Counted from the stretch's first letter, positions 24,898 through 34,181 are shown. The stretch: 64,000 nt of DNA from Seonamhaeicola sp. (GCF_028281565.1 NZ_JANQJQ010000047.1:124001-188000), one strand, 5' to 3'. A program made the numbers and translations. The notes: generated by a model not told the origin, from the sequence alone.

Positions 24898-26808
24898 ATG
24901 AAGGTAAAATATTTTATAGTTAGTGCCCTCTTGCTACTAGTTTTTAGTGCTTTCCCCCAAGACAATTTATACACCAGTTATTCTATTCCTGATGATCTAT
25001 TGGAAAACGCCAATGCGGTAGTCAGAAAAAGTAGTATTGATATTACCCTGAAGTCTGCAAGCGAAATGCATGTTATTGAAAAGCGTGTTGTAACGGTATT
25101 TAATAAACAAGGCGATGATAATGTGGACGCTATTGTGTATTACGATAACAATGAGCGAATTATTGAGTTGCAGGCTTTGGTATTTGATGCTTTTGGGAAG
25201 CAGATCAAAAAAATAAAGAAGAAAGATTTTAAAGATGTAAGTGCCGTTGATGGCGGTACATTGTATTCAGATTCCAGAGTAAAATACTTGGAATATACAC
25301 CAATAAGTTACCCGTACACCGTAGAGTTTATTAGTGAAACAACCAATAGGAATACAGCCTTCATACAACCCTTTTATCCGGTGAATGATTATCATTTAAG
25401 TGTAGAGAGTAGTTCGTATAATATAAGCTACCCACAGGGAATTGCGGTCAGGACAAAGGAAAAGAACTTTGAAAATCTGGATTTAGAGAAAGAGGAACTC
25501 AATAGTAGCATTAGTTTTAAAGTAAAAAATGTTGAGGCCATAAAACCGGAAGATTATAGCCCGTCGTTTTCTGTTATGGCACCTAGAATTTTAGTGGCTT
25601 CTAATCAATTCTCCTTAGAAGGGGTAAAAACCAAAGTAGAGAGTTGGAATGATTTTGGAAAATGGATGTATCATGATTTAATAAAAAACACCCATGATCT
25701 ACCGGCAGGTACACGTTCTGCCATTCAAAGTTTAGTTGAAGGCGAAACTGATGATATAGAAAAAGCAAAAAAGGTATATCAGTTTGTACAGGATAAAGTA
25801 CGTTACATTAGTGTACAGGTGGGCATTGGTGGATGGAAACCATTTAATGTTTCAAAAGTCGATAGATTAGGGTATGGTGATTGTAAAGCGTTGACCAATT
25901 ACACCATGGCACTTTTAAAAGCGGCAGGCGTAGAATCCTATTATACAGTTGTTTATGCCAGAGGATCTCAGAGAAGTATAGAAAAAGATTTTGCTGCCAT
26001 GCAGGGAAACCATGTGATACTGAACATTCCGCAGGAAAATGGTGAAGATATTTGGTTAGAATGTACCAGTCAGAAATTGCCATTTGGATTCATTGGTGAT
26101 TTTACAGATGATAGGGATGCGCTGGTAATTACTCCTCAAGGTGGTAGAATCGAGCATACAAAAAAATATGAAGTTGAAGAGAGTTTGCAAACCATAAAAG
26201 GGACTTGTAATATTTCTAATGAAGGCGCTATTGAAGCTAAAGTAACGGTGGTTTCCAAAGGCATTCAATATGATGATAAATATTGGTTGGAAAGCGAAAC
26301 GGACAGGGATTTAGATACGCATTATAAAAAAAGGTGGCGATATATTAATGGGCTAAGTATTGATGCCATGGTAATCAATAACGATAGAGATAACATTGAG
26401 TTTATTGAAGATGTCAGCTTTAAAGCGTCGAACTATTCCAAAATTATTGGTGATAGAATGTTATTGCCACTCAATGTTCTAAATAGAAACAGACATGTTC
26501 CGGATAGATACAGAAGTAGAAAATTACCACTTCAAATAAAACGGGGCTTTAAAGATGTAGATACCGTTGAAATTAAGTTACCAACAGATTACAAAATAGA
26601 ATCGCAACCTAAGAATGTTTCTATAGAAAATAAATATGGCAGCTATAAAATGGAGCTTGAGATCAAAGATGAAAGCACAATAATCTATAACAGGGAGTTT
26701 ATTGTAAGGGACGGTGATTTTCCTAAAGAAGATTATGATGGTTTCAGAGATTTTTACAAAGAAGTTTCAAAACAAGACAACGCTAAAATAGCCTTAATTA
26801 AAAAATAA
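24898..26808 (+). CDS. Secreted DUF3857 / transglutaminase-like protein, catalytic residues present
   Basis: Signal peptide, then a DUF3857 beta domain (about residues 55-230, HVIEKRVVTVFNKQG), a transglutaminase-like core and a C-terminal beta domain. The core has the Cys-His pair expected of a papain/transglutaminase fold: C329 in GYGDCKALTNYTMALLKAAG and H372 in GNHVILNIP. The third position reads WLECTSQ, with Glu where Asp is common. Likely periplasmic or outer-membrane linked; the substrate is unknown. It is followed after five bases by a paralog that lacks the Cys and His, so the pair probably acts together. Confidence 0.8.
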   Translation: MKVKYFIVSALLLLVFSAFPQDNLYTSYSIPDDLLENANAVVRKSSIDITLKSASEMHVIEKRVVTVFNKQGDDNVDAIVYYDNNERIIELQALVFDAFGKQIKKIKKKDFKDVSAVDGGTLYSDSRVKYLEYTPISYPYTVEFISETTNRNTAFIQPFYPVNDYHLSVESSSYNISYPQGIAVRTKEKNFENLDLEKEELNSSISFKVKNVEAIKPEDYSPSFSVMAPRILVASNQFSLEGVKTKVESWNDFGKWMYHDLIKNTHDLPAGTRSAIQSLVEGETDDIEKAKKVYQFVQDKVRYISVQVGIGGWKPFNVSKVDRLGYGDCKALTNYTMALLKAAGVESYYTVVYARGSQRSIEKDFAAMQGNHVILNIPQENGEDIWLECTSQKLPFGFIGDFTDDRDALVITPQGGRIEHTKKYEVEESLQTIKGTCNISNEGAIEAKVTVVSKGIQYDDKYWLESETDRDLDTHYKKRWRYINGLSIDAMVINNDRDNIEFIEDVSFKASNYSKIIGDRMLLPLNVLNRNRHVPDRYRSRKLPLQIKRGFKDVDTVEIKLPTDYKIESQPKNVSIENKYGSYKMELEIKDESTIIYNREFIVRDGDFPKEDYDGFRDFYKEVSKQDNAKIALIKK

Positions 26809-26813
26809 ATTAA

Positions 26814-28835
26814 ATGAGAATACTAACAATGGTCCTTAGTTTGTGCTTTGTTGCATCAGCTTTTTCACAGAATTATAAGTTTGGTAAAGTTTCAAAAGAA
26901 GAATTAGAAGAAACCGTATGCTCCATAGATTCAACAGCCAATGCTGCTTATTTGTATAAATACCGAAAAAGCTATTTTGAGTATATACAGGGGGAAGGAT
27001 TTGTTTTAAAAACTGAAATCCAGGAGAGAATAAAACTTTATAACCAGGAAGGGTTTGATTACGCAACCGAGCAAATTAGACTCTATAAAGGCCATGGTGG
27101 AAGCGAAGAAAAAGTTTCTCAAATTAAAGCTTATACTTACAATTTAGAGAATGGAAAAATAATTGAGAGTAAATTAAATAAGAGTGACATTTTTAAATCT
27201 AAGGCTAGCAAGTATACCAATGAAGTTAAATTCACTATGCCCAATTTAAAACCAAGTTCTGTTATTGAGTATAAGTATGAAATTTCATCCCCATTTTTGT
27301 CTAATGTCGATGAGTTTATATTTCAGCATAATATTCCTGTAAAAAAGTTGGAAGCCAGGTTTGATGTCCCGGAATACTTCAATTTTAAAGTTAACATCAA
27401 GGGCTTTTTATCGGTTGTGCCAAAGGTTGAAAATGAACGAGGTTCTATTACATTTAATAATAAAACCAGAACTAGTAGTGGCCAGGGTCTTAGTGCTGTT
27501 ACACGTACTAATTATAGTACTTCAAAAGTGGATTTTAATAAACAAGTTAATACTTATAGTTTAGAAAATGTGCCGGCTCTTAGAGATGAACCCTATGTTA
27601 ACAGTATTAATAATTATAGGTCATCAGTCAAATATGAACTCTCATATACCAAATTTCCAAACGCAACCATAGAGACGTATTCAACAACCTGGGAAGACGT
27701 TGTAAAAAGAGTTTACAAGAGTTCCAGTTTTGGCGAAGAACTAAAAAAAACAGCCTATTTTCAGAAAGATATTGATGCATTAATTAGTTCGGTTTCAGAC
27801 CCGGCAGAAAGAGTAGTATTGATTTTTGATTTTGTAAAATCACAGGTGAAGTGGAATGGCTATTACGGGTTCTATGCAGATGATGTTAGAAAAGCCTATA
27901 AAGACCATGTGGGTAATAGTGGTGATATTAATTTGATGCTTACTGCCATGTTGCGGCATGCCGGTTTAAATGCAAATCCCGTTTTAGTAAGTACCAGAAC
28001 CCATGGCATCCCTTTGTTTCCTACCAGAGAAGGATTTAATTATGTGGTCACCTGGGTAAAATTACCTGATGGCTCGGTGACATTATTAGATGCTACAAAT
28101 AAATATTCAGTGCCAAATGTACTGCCTTTTAGAGTATTGAACTGGCAAGGTAGAATTGTGGCTAAAAATGGTGGTTCCGGCTTAATAGATCTTTACCCTA
28201 AAACCAAGTCTAAAAACGCCATGAACATGATGGTGAAAATTGATGAAGAGGGAACACTTGAAGGAAGCTTTAGAAGCGTAAGAACAAACCACAGGGCCCT
28301 TTCATTTAGGAATAGTTACAACGGTGCAGATAAAGATGCTTATTTAGAGAAATTGGAAAACAGGTACAATGGTATTGAAATTTCCGATTATGAAGTTAAA
28401 AATGACAAGGAGTTGTTAAAACCAATTATAGAATCATATAAATTTGTTAAAGAAAGTCAGGCCGATATTATTGGGGATAAGATGTACTTTTCGCCTCTTT
28501 TTTATTTAAAAACAAGTGAAAACCCATTTAAGTTGGAAAAAAGAGAGTTTCCGATAGATTTTGGGTATCCGTCAATCACGTCTCATAGAGTAACAATAAA
28601 TATTCCCGATGGTTATAAAATAGAAAGTATCCCGGAGGCAGCAGCTATTAGGCTGCCGGATAATTTGGGATCATTTCAGTTTAAAATTTTAAGCAGGGGT
28701 AATACTATTCAGGTTTCTGTAACTTCCCAAATTAATGAATCTATTATATCACCAATACATTATGAGGCTTTAAAAGAATATTTTAATACATTTATCCGGA
28801 AAGAAGCAGAACAAATAGTTTTAACAAAGGCATAA
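26814..28835 (+). CDS. Secreted DUF3857 / transglutaminase-like paralog lacking catalytic Cys and His
   Basis: Same architecture as the gene before it: signal peptide (MRILTMVLSLCFVASAFSQ), DUF3857 domain, transglutaminase-like core, C-terminal beta domain; 673 residues. Aligned by eye, the catalytic Cys is replaced by I372 (GNSGDINLMLTAMLRHAG) and the His by Y410 (FNYVVTWVK), while the Asp position is kept (LLDATNKY). The protein is thus probably a non-catalytic partner or binding protein. The reading frame is intact and long, which argues against decay. Its stop overlaps the MazG-like start by one base. Confidence 0.78.
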   Translation: MRILTMVLSLCFVASAFSQNYKFGKVSKEELEETVCSIDSTANAAYLYKYRKSYFEYIQGEGFVLKTEIQERIKLYNQEGFDYATEQIRLYKGHGGSEEKVSQIKAYTYNLENGKIIESKLNKSDIFKSKASKYTNEVKFTMPNLKPSSVIEYKYEISSPFLSNVDEFIFQHNIPVKKLEARFDVPEYFNFKVNIKGFLSVVPKVENERGSITFNNKTRTSSGQGLSAVTRTNYSTSKVDFNKQVNTYSLENVPALRDEPYVNSINNYRSSVKYELSYTKFPNATIETYSTTWEDVVKRVYKSSSFGEELKKTAYFQKDIDALISSVSDPAERVVLIFDFVKSQVKWNGYYGFYADDVRKAYKDHVGNSGDINLMLTAMLRHAGLNANPVLVSTRTHGIPLFPTREGFNYVVTWVKLPDGSVTLLDATNKYSVPNVLPFRVLNWQGRIVAKNGGSGLIDLYPKTKSKNAMNMMVKIDEEGTLEGSFRSVRTNHRALSFRNSYNGADKDAYLEKLENRYNGIEISDYEVKNDKELLKPIIESYKFVKESQADIIGDKMYFSPLFYLKTSENPFKLEKREFPIDFGYPSITSHRVTINIPDGYKIESIPEAAAIRLPDNLGSFQFKILSRGNTIQVSVTSQINESIISPIHYEALKEYFNTFIRKEAEQIVLTKA

Positions 28836-29161
28836 TGGATATAAAAAACGCTCAAAAAGTTGTAGACAATTGGATTCAGGAACATGGTGTGCGCTATTTT
28901 AACGAGCTTACCAATATGGCACAACTGACTGAAGAAGTTGGTGAGGTGGCACGTATTATAGCCCGTCGTTATGGGGAACAAAGTGAAAAAGAAAGTGATA
29001 AGGATAAAGATTTAGGAGAAGAATTAGCCGATGTACTGTTTGTATTATTATGTCTTGCAAACCAAACGGGAACAGATTTGCAAAAAGCTTTTGACAGGAG
29101 AATGGATAAGAAAGCAAAACGAGACCACGATAGACATCATAATAACGAAAAATTGAAATGA
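28835..29161 (+). CDS. MazG-like nucleotide pyrophosphohydrolase
   Basis: All-alpha NTP pyrophosphatase of 108 residues. The metal-binding pattern is EEVGEVARII (E-E-x-x-E) and, after a charged loop, GEELADVLFVLLCLAN (E-x-x-D). It is close to the short MazG-like proteins that clear non-canonical nucleotides and has only one MazG domain. Coupled by a one-base overlap to the transglutaminase-like gene, though no functional link is obvious. It precedes aroA by about 120 bases with a promoter between. Confidence 0.82.
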   Translation: MDIKNAQKVVDNWIQEHGVRYFNELTNMAQLTEEVGEVARIIARRYGEQSEKESDKDKDLGEELADVLFVLLCLANQTGTDLQKAFDRRMDKKAKRDHDRHHNNEKLK

Positions 29162-29244
29162 CCCTCTCAGAATAAATTGTTCACGGATTTAAGTAAAAGC
29201 ATAAAAAAATAGCAAGTTTCATAGCATTAATCTCCATTATCGAG

Positions 29245-29252
29245 TAAATTTG
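29245..29252 (+). promoter_or_regulatory. Promoter -7 element of aroA
   Basis: TAAATTTG matches TAnnTTTG, 30 bases before the aroA ATG. No clear -33 TTG was seen. Confidence 0.5.
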
Positions 29253-29281
29253 CAGCTTGTTTATAATCCGTATTCATAAGT

Positions 29282-30505
29282 ATGCAAATTACGCTTCAAA
29301 AATCTGAGATAGTCAGGCAATCTTCAGTGCAAATAACAGGGTCTAAAAGTGAATCTAACAGGTTATTACTTTTAAAAGCACTATATCCGGTTTTCAATCT
29401 GGAAAATGTATCTAATTCAGATGATTCTAACTTAATGACCAGGGCATTAAGTTCACAATCAGATGTTGTGGATATTCACCACGCAGGGACCGCCATGCGA
29501 TTTTTAACTGCTTTTTTTGCTATACAGGAAGGAAGAGAAGTCACACTTACGGGTTCTAAGCGTATGAAGGAACGTCCGATTAAAATTTTAGTTGAAGCAC
29601 TAAGGGAATTAGGTGCAGATATTGAATATGAGTTAAATGAAGGATTTCCTCCATTAAAGATTAAGGGAAAGAAGCTTACTCAAAACAAGGTATCATTAGC
29701 GGCTAATGTGAGTAGTCAATATATTTCGGCGTTGTTATTAATTGCTTCGAAATTAGAGAACGGTTTGGAACTAACACTTGAAGGGGAGATCACTTCGGTG
29801 CCCTATATAAAAATGACTTTGGGCCTGTTGGATGAGATCGGTGTGGAAACATCGTTTATGGGCCATGTTATTACAGTAAAACCAAATACAAACAAGTTAC
29901 AGCCTAAAACATTGGTAGTAGAATCAGATTGGTCTTCAGCCTCCTATTATTATAGTATAGCTGCTATGAGTGCTGTTGGAACAGAAATTAGCCTGTCTTC
30001 ATATAAAGAGAATTCATTACAAGGTGATTCCACTTTGGTTGAGATCTATAAACACTTTGGTGTAGAAACCACCTTTAACCAGAATACCGTTACTTTAAAA
30101 AAGACAACATCTGATTTAGCGCCCTTAACTTTAGATTTAAGGAACGCGCCTGATATAGCGCAAACTATAGCGGTTACATGTTTTGCTTTAGGAATGGCCT
30201 GTGATTTAAGAGGACTCCATACTCTGAAAATTAAAGAGACCGACCGACTTGTTGCTTTAAAAACCGAAATTGAAAAGCTTGGTGGAACTTTAGAGATTAC
30301 AGATAAATCACTCCATTTAAGCGCGTCGAAAAACATTAAAGAAATGGTTTCCATAGAAACCTATAACGATCATAGAATGGCTATGGCATTTGCTCCTTTA
30401 GCCTTAAAAACCTCCATTGTAATTGAAGACGCCATGGTAGTTTCCAAATCATATCCAACGTTTTGGGATGATCTGAAATCTATCGGATTTAAAATATCTG
30501 AATAA
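29282..30505 (+). CDS. aroA: 3-phosphoshikimate 1-carboxyvinyltransferase (EPSP synthase)
   Basis: Adds enolpyruvate from PEP to shikimate-3-phosphate. The motifs GSKSESNRLLLLKAL (residues about 20-34), HAGTAMRFLTAFFA and GSKRMKERPIKIL are present. So are the C-terminal KIKETDRLVALKTEIEKLGG and DHRMAMAF. At 407 residues it is slightly shorter than the enterobacterial enzyme, as in other Bacteroidota. It provides the chorismate precursor used by the aromatic operon 7 kb upstream but is transcribed separately. Confidence 0.94.
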   Translation: MQITLQKSEIVRQSSVQITGSKSESNRLLLLKALYPVFNLENVSNSDDSNLMTRALSSQSDVVDIHHAGTAMRFLTAFFAIQEGREVTLTGSKRMKERPIKILVEALRELGADIEYELNEGFPPLKIKGKKLTQNKVSLAANVSSQYISALLLIASKLENGLELTLEGEITSVPYIKMTLGLLDEIGVETSFMGHVITVKPNTNKLQPKTLVVESDWSSASYYYSIAAMSAVGTEISLSSYKENSLQGDSTLVEIYKHFGVETTFNQNTVTLKKTTSDLAPLTLDLRNAPDIAQTIAVTCFALGMACDLRGLHTLKIKETDRLVALKTEIEKLGGTLEITDKSLHLSASKNIKEMVSIETYNDHRMAMAFAPLALKTSIVIEDAMVVSKSYPTFWDDLKSIGFKISE

Positions 30506-30520
30506 TAATTCCTGAATTAC

Positions 30521-30552
30521 TTGACAACCCCCATTATCAGATTGTATATTTG
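30521..30552 (+). promoter_or_regulatory. Promoter upstream of queA with a long leader
   Basis: TTGACA (starting 30521) and TATATTTG (30545-30552), 21-base spacer between TTG and the -7 box: the best two-part Bacteroidota promoter in the window. A start near 30559 leaves about 208 bases of leader before queA. Confidence 0.65.
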
Positions 30553-30680
30553 CAGCTTTCTAAAAATACCAGTACATGAAATATTTGTATTCTAAAATTT
30601 GATTTTGTACCGAACATAATGCAAATATTACATTTGACCAATAAATAAAAATAATAAAGAGCAAATGAAACCAACATGAT

Positions 30681-30721
30681 TAAAATAATCATTTAGATTA
30701 AGGATAGAAGTGATTATTTTA
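30681..30721. repeat. Inverted repeat in the queA leader
   Basis: TAAAATAATCA (30681-30691) and TGATTATTTTA (30711-30721), perfect 11-base arms around 19 bases. It may fold in the leader RNA; no riboswitch class was recognised. Confidence 0.5.
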
Positions 30722-30767
30722 ACATCAAAGGTTACATGCGCCCGTTAATAATAGTAAAAATAAACGC

Positions 30768-31817
30768 ATGAAATTATCACACTTTGGCTTTAACTTACCT
30801 CAAGACCTTTTAGCGGAATATCCATCAGAAAACAGAGATGAATCGCGCTTAATGGTTCTTAACAGAAAAGAACAAACCATTGAACATAAGTTGTTTAAAG
30901 ACGTTATTGATTATTTTGATGAAGATGATGTTTTAATTTTAAATAACACTAAAGTATTTCCTGCCAGATTATATGGTAATAAAGAAAAAACGGGAGCCAG
31001 AATAGAAGTATTTTTATTAAGAGAATTGAATGAAGAGCAACGTCTTTGGGATGTGTTGGTAGATCCGGCCCGTAAAATAAGAATCGGTAACAAATTATAT
31101 TTTGGAGATGATGATACGTTGGTGGCAGAGGTTATAGACAATACAACATCACGTGGTCGTACGCTTCGTTTCTTATATGACGGTTCTTACTCAGAATTCC
31201 GTAGAAAATTGCAGGAATTAGGAGAAACACCACTGCCTAAATATATCAAAAGAGATGTTGAGCCTGAAGATGAAGACCGTTACCAAACTATTTATGCTAA
31301 AAACGAAGGAGCTGTAGCAGCACCTACTGCAGGTCTTCACTTTTCAAAACACTTATTAAAGCGTTTGGAAATTAAAGGGATCAATTTTGCTGAGGTAACA
31401 TTACATGTTGGTTTAGGGACGTTCAACCCCGTTGAGGTTGAAGACCTTTCAAAACATAAAATGGATAGTGAAGAGATCACCATCGATAGATTTGCAGTAG
31501 AGACCGTTAATCAGGGCATTCAAAACAAGAAACGTGTATGTGCCGTGGGTACTACAGCAATGAGAGCTATAGAGAGTTCCGTATCTTCAAACGGTTTGCT
31601 AAATGAAATGGAGGGCTGGACCAATAAATTTATTTTTCCGCCATATGATTTTAGTATTGCAAACTGTATGATTACTAACTTCCATACGCCAAAGTCCACA
31701 TTATTAATGATGGTTTCGGCTTTTGCAGGTCATGATTTTATTATGAGAGCTTACGACGAGGCGGTAAAAGAAGGCTACAGGTTTTATAGCTATGGAGATG
31801 CCATGCTAATTATTTAA
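30768..31817 (+). CDS. queA: S-adenosylmethionine:tRNA ribosyltransferase-isomerase
   Basis: Transfers the ribosyl group of SAM to preQ1 in tRNA during queuosine synthesis. The family signatures are [19 protein letters not shown] at the start, [13 protein letters not shown], and [13 protein letters not shown] with its catalytic region. THVGLGTF-type [13 protein letters not shown] and the C-terminal [17 protein letters not shown] follow. Full length at 349 residues. It has its own strong promoter with a long leader and ends at a hairpin terminator. Confidence 0.95.
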   Translation: MKLSHFGFNLPQDLLAEYPSENRDESRLMVLNRKEQTIEHKLFKDVIDYFDEDDVLILNNTKVFPARLYGNKEKTGARIEVFLLRELNEEQRLWDVLVDPARKIRIGNKLYFGDDDTLVAEVIDNTTSRGRTLRFLYDGSYSEFRRKLQELGETPLPKYIKRDVEPEDEDRYQTIYAKNEGAVAAPTAGLHFSKHLLKRLEIKGINFAEVTLHVGLGTFNPVEVEDLSKHKMDSEEITIDRFAVETVNQGIQNKKRVCAVGTTAMRAIESSVSSNGLLNEMEGWTNKFIFPPYDFSIANCMITNFHTPKSTLLMMVSAFAGHDFIMRAYDEAVKEGYRFYSYGDAMLII

Positions 31818-31838
31818 TCGTATGTAAATCGACTATAT

Positions 31839-31867
31839 AAAGCCTCGTTTATCGGGGCTTTTTTATT
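31839..31867 (+). terminator. Rho-independent terminator after queA
   Basis: AAGCCTCG-TTTAT-CGGGGCTT with one G-U pair, followed by TTTTATT. It lies 22 bases after the queA stop. Confidence 0.85.
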
Positions 31868-31868
31868 A

Positions 31869-31897
31869 GGGCATTACCCGCAAGGGGTCGGGCTTTC
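31869..31897. repeat. Intergenic repeat, GGGCrTTACCC-AAGGGGTCG family, copy 2
   Basis: GGGCATTACCCGCAAGGGG then TCGGGCTTTC. The reverse-oriented copy is at 10639-10669. It is followed by the hairpin TCCCGATTTTTTATCGGGA (31908-31926). Confidence 0.65.
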
Positions 31898-31999
31898 GGT
31901 AGTCGCTTCCCGATTTTTTATCGGGAGAGCTCCAACAAAACCTCAATCCCTAATGCAAACTAAAATCGTCATTCCTAAATCAAAAATCGTATATATCAA

Positions 32000-32020
32000 T
32001 ATCGTATATCGTATATCGTA
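32000..32020. repeat. Tandem heptamer (ATATCGT)x3
   Basis: Three exact ATATCGT units in a row, preceded by diverged ones (ATCGTATATAT). It lies 19 bases upstream of the rlmN -7 box. Confidence 0.8.
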
Positions 32021-32038
32021 AATTGAAATTCCTTTCAT

Positions 32039-32046
32039 TATTTTTG
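32039..32046 (+). promoter_or_regulatory. Promoter -7 element of rlmN
   Basis: TATTTTTG, seven bases before the rlmN ATG, which implies a near-leaderless transcript. Confidence 0.5.
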
Positions 32047-32053
32047 CATACCA

Positions 32054-33094
32054 ATGGCAGAAAACAAAAAAGATATCAGAGCATTAACCAAAGATCAACT
32101 TCGGGAGTTTTTTGTAAAACAGGGTGACAAAGCCTTTCGTGGAAATCAGGTTTATGAATGGTTATGGCAAAAATCGGCCCATACATTTAGTGATATGACT
32201 AACATATCAAAAACTACGCGCCAAATGCTGGAAGATAACTTTGTAATAAACCATATAGAGGTAGATACTATGCAACGCAGTACAGATGGAACCGTGAAGA
32301 ATGCGGTGCGCTTGCATGATGGTTTAATAGTGGAATCGGTTTTAATTCCAACAGACACAAGAACAACAGCCTGTGTGTCCAGCCAAGTGGGCTGTAGTTT
32401 AGATTGTAAATTTTGTGCTACAGCGCGTTTAAAACGCATGCGTAACCTGAATCCCGATGAAATTTATGACCAGGTTGTGGCTATTGATAAGGAAAGTAGA
32501 CTATATTATAACAGGCCATTAAGTAACATTGTGTTTATGGGGATGGGCGAGCCCCTAATGAACTACAATAATGTGTTGAAAGCTATTGATAAAATAACCT
32601 CTCCCGAGGGATTGGGAATGTCTCCAAGACGTATTGTGGTATCAACATCCGGTGTGCCAAAAATGATAAAAAAGATGGCTGATGACGGCGTTAAATTTAA
32701 ACTGGCGGTATCGTTACATTCTGCCATAGATGAGGTCCGGACCTCTATCATGCCATTTAATGAATCCTTTCCATTAAAAGATTTAAGGGAAGCTTTAGAG
32801 TATTGGTATGCCAAAACTAAAAACAGAATTACCTATGAATATGTGGTTTGGAAAGGCATCAATGACAAACAAAAAGATGTAGATGCACTAGTCAGGTTTT
32901 GCAAATTTGCACCAAGTAAAGTCAATTTAATTGAATATAATCCCATTGATGATGGCGAATTTCAACAGGCAAACCCGGAAGCTATAGACATGTATCAGAA
33001 TACGCTTGAAGCCAATAATATAACCGTTACGGTTCGTAGGAGCAGAGGGAAAGATATTGATGCTGCTTGCGGACAATTAGCCAATAAAAGTTAA
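32054..33094 (+). CDS. rlmN: Dual-specificity 23S rRNA A2503 / tRNA A37 C2-methyltransferase
   Basis: Radical-SAM enzyme methylating C2 of adenine. The iron-sulfur cluster cysteines are C114-x3-C118-x2-C121 in GCSLDCKFCATA. The N-terminal RlmN domain (VYEWLWQKSAHTF) is present, as are VFMGMGEPLMNY and VSTSGVPKMI in the barrel. A late cysteine in DAACGQL is the methyl-carrying residue. Length 346. It stands alone between repeats. Confidence 0.95.
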   Translation: MAENKKDIRALTKDQLREFFVKQGDKAFRGNQVYEWLWQKSAHTFSDMTNISKTTRQMLEDNFVINHIEVDTMQRSTDGTVKNAVRLHDGLIVESVLIPTDTRTTACVSSQVGCSLDCKFCATARLKRMRNLNPDEIYDQVVAIDKESRLYYNRPLSNIVFMGMGEPLMNYNNVLKAIDKITSPEGLGMSPRRIVVSTSGVPKMIKKMADDGVKFKLAVSLHSAIDEVRTSIMPFNESFPLKDLREALEYWYAKTKNRITYEYVVWKGINDKQKDVDALVRFCKFAPSKVNLIEYNPIDDGEFQQANPEAIDMYQNTLEANNITVTVRRSRGKDIDAACGQLANKS

Positions 33095-33102
33095 AATAAA
33101 TT

Positions 33103-33119
33103 CCACGATTTTATCGTGG
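33103..33119. terminator. Weak hairpin after rlmN
   Basis: CCACGAT-TTT-ATCGTGG, a perfect 7-base-pair stem, eight bases after the rlmN stop, but without a T-run (TATCCTTTG follows). Confidence 0.4.
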
Positions 33120-33133
33120 TATCCTTTGAAACT

Positions 33134-33158
33134 GTCATTCCCGTGAAAGCGGGAATCT
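33134..33158. repeat. Intergenic repeat, AGATTCCCGC-GGGAATGAC family, copy 2 (minus orientation)
   Basis: GTCATTCCCGTGAAAGCGGG then AATCT, the reverse complement type of the element at 10685. It lies between rlmN and the polyprenyl synthase gene. Confidence 0.65.
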
Positions 33159-33203
33159 ATTTACTCAATTAGTCTTATATTTGGTTCTTCATAAAATTAG
33201 GAT

Positions 33204-34181
33204 TTGAAAATAGTAGAACAGATAAAACAACCCATAGCTTTTGAAATGGATCTTTTTGAACAAAAGTTCCAACTATCCATGTCAAGTAAGGTTGCTTTAT
33301 TAAACAGGATCACGCATTATATAGTTAACCGTAAGGGGAAACAAATGCGCCCAATGTTCGTGTTTTTAGTTGCTAAAATGGTGTCAAATGGAGAGGTAAG
33401 CGAACGTACCTACAGAGGGGCTTCGGTTATTGAGTTGATACATACGGCTACTTTGGTACATGACGATGTGGTTGATGATAGTAACAGGCGCCGTGGATTT
33501 TTTTCAGTTAATGCTCTTTGGAAAAATAAGATAGCGGTTTTAATAGGCGATTTTTTATTATCAAAAGGGTTACTCCTTTCAATTGATAATAATGATTTTG
33601 ACTTACTTAAGATCATATCTATAGCGGTACGGGAGATGAGTGAAGGTGAGTTGCTTCAAATTGAAAAAGCCAGAAAACTTGATATTACTGAGGATGTGTA
33701 TTATGAAATCATCCGCCAAAAAACGGCAACCTTAATTGCGGCTTGTTGTAGTTTAGGAGCAGCATCGGTGAAACCCGGTTCTCAGCATGTAGAAAGCATG
33801 CGAAAATTCGGTGAGCTTATAGGTATGGCGTTTCAAATAAAAGATGACCTGTTTGATTATGGAGATACTCAAATAGGAAAACCAACAGGTATTGATATTA
33901 AAGAGCAAAAAATGACTTTACCTTTGATCTATGCGCTTAATAATGCCGACAAAAAGGATAAAAACTGGCTCATTAATTCTGTTAAAAATCACAATAAAGA
34001 TAAAAAGCGAGTAAAAGAGGTCATTGCATTTGTGAAAAATAACGGTGGTTTAGAATATGCTATTGCCAAAATGAAAGCCTTTCAGGAAGAAGCACTTGAG
34101 ATACTAAAGACTTACCCGGATTCGGAGTACAAAGAGTCGCTGGAACTTATGGTTAATTATGTAATTGATAGGAAGAAATAG
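33204..34181 (+). CDS. Polyprenyl diphosphate synthase
   Basis: Head-to-tail prenyl chain elongation, probably making the side chain of menaquinone. First aspartate-rich motif: LVHDDVVDDSNRRRG; second: KDDLFDYG. Also present are the GKQMRPMFVF segment and GELLQIEKA. The start is a TTG, because a stop codon lies two codons upstream and the first in-frame ATG (33246) would remove conserved residues KIVEQIKQPIAFEM. Length 325. The final chain length cannot be read reliably from the residues before the first motif. Confidence 0.88.
   Translation: MKIVEQIKQPIAFEMDLFEQKFQLSMSSKVALLNRITHYIVNRKGKQMRPMFVFLVAKMVSNGEVSERTYRGASVIELIHTATLVHDDVVDDSNRRRGFFSVNALWKNKIAVLIGDFLLSKGLLLSIDNNDFDLLKIISIAVREMSEGELLQIEKARKLDITEDVYYEIIRQKTATLIAACCSLGAASVKPGSQHVESMRKFGELIGMAFQIKDDLFDYGDTQIGKPTGIDIKEQKMTLPLIYALNNADKKDKNWLINSVKNHNKDKKRVKEVIAFVKNNGGLEYAIAKMKAFQEEALEILKTYPDSEYKESLELMVNYVIDRKK

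Noticed and set aside
32000-32020. Short tandem heptamers as a CRISPR remnant or replication origin iterons
   Set aside because: Only three 7-base units, no DnaA boxes, no replication genes nearby.
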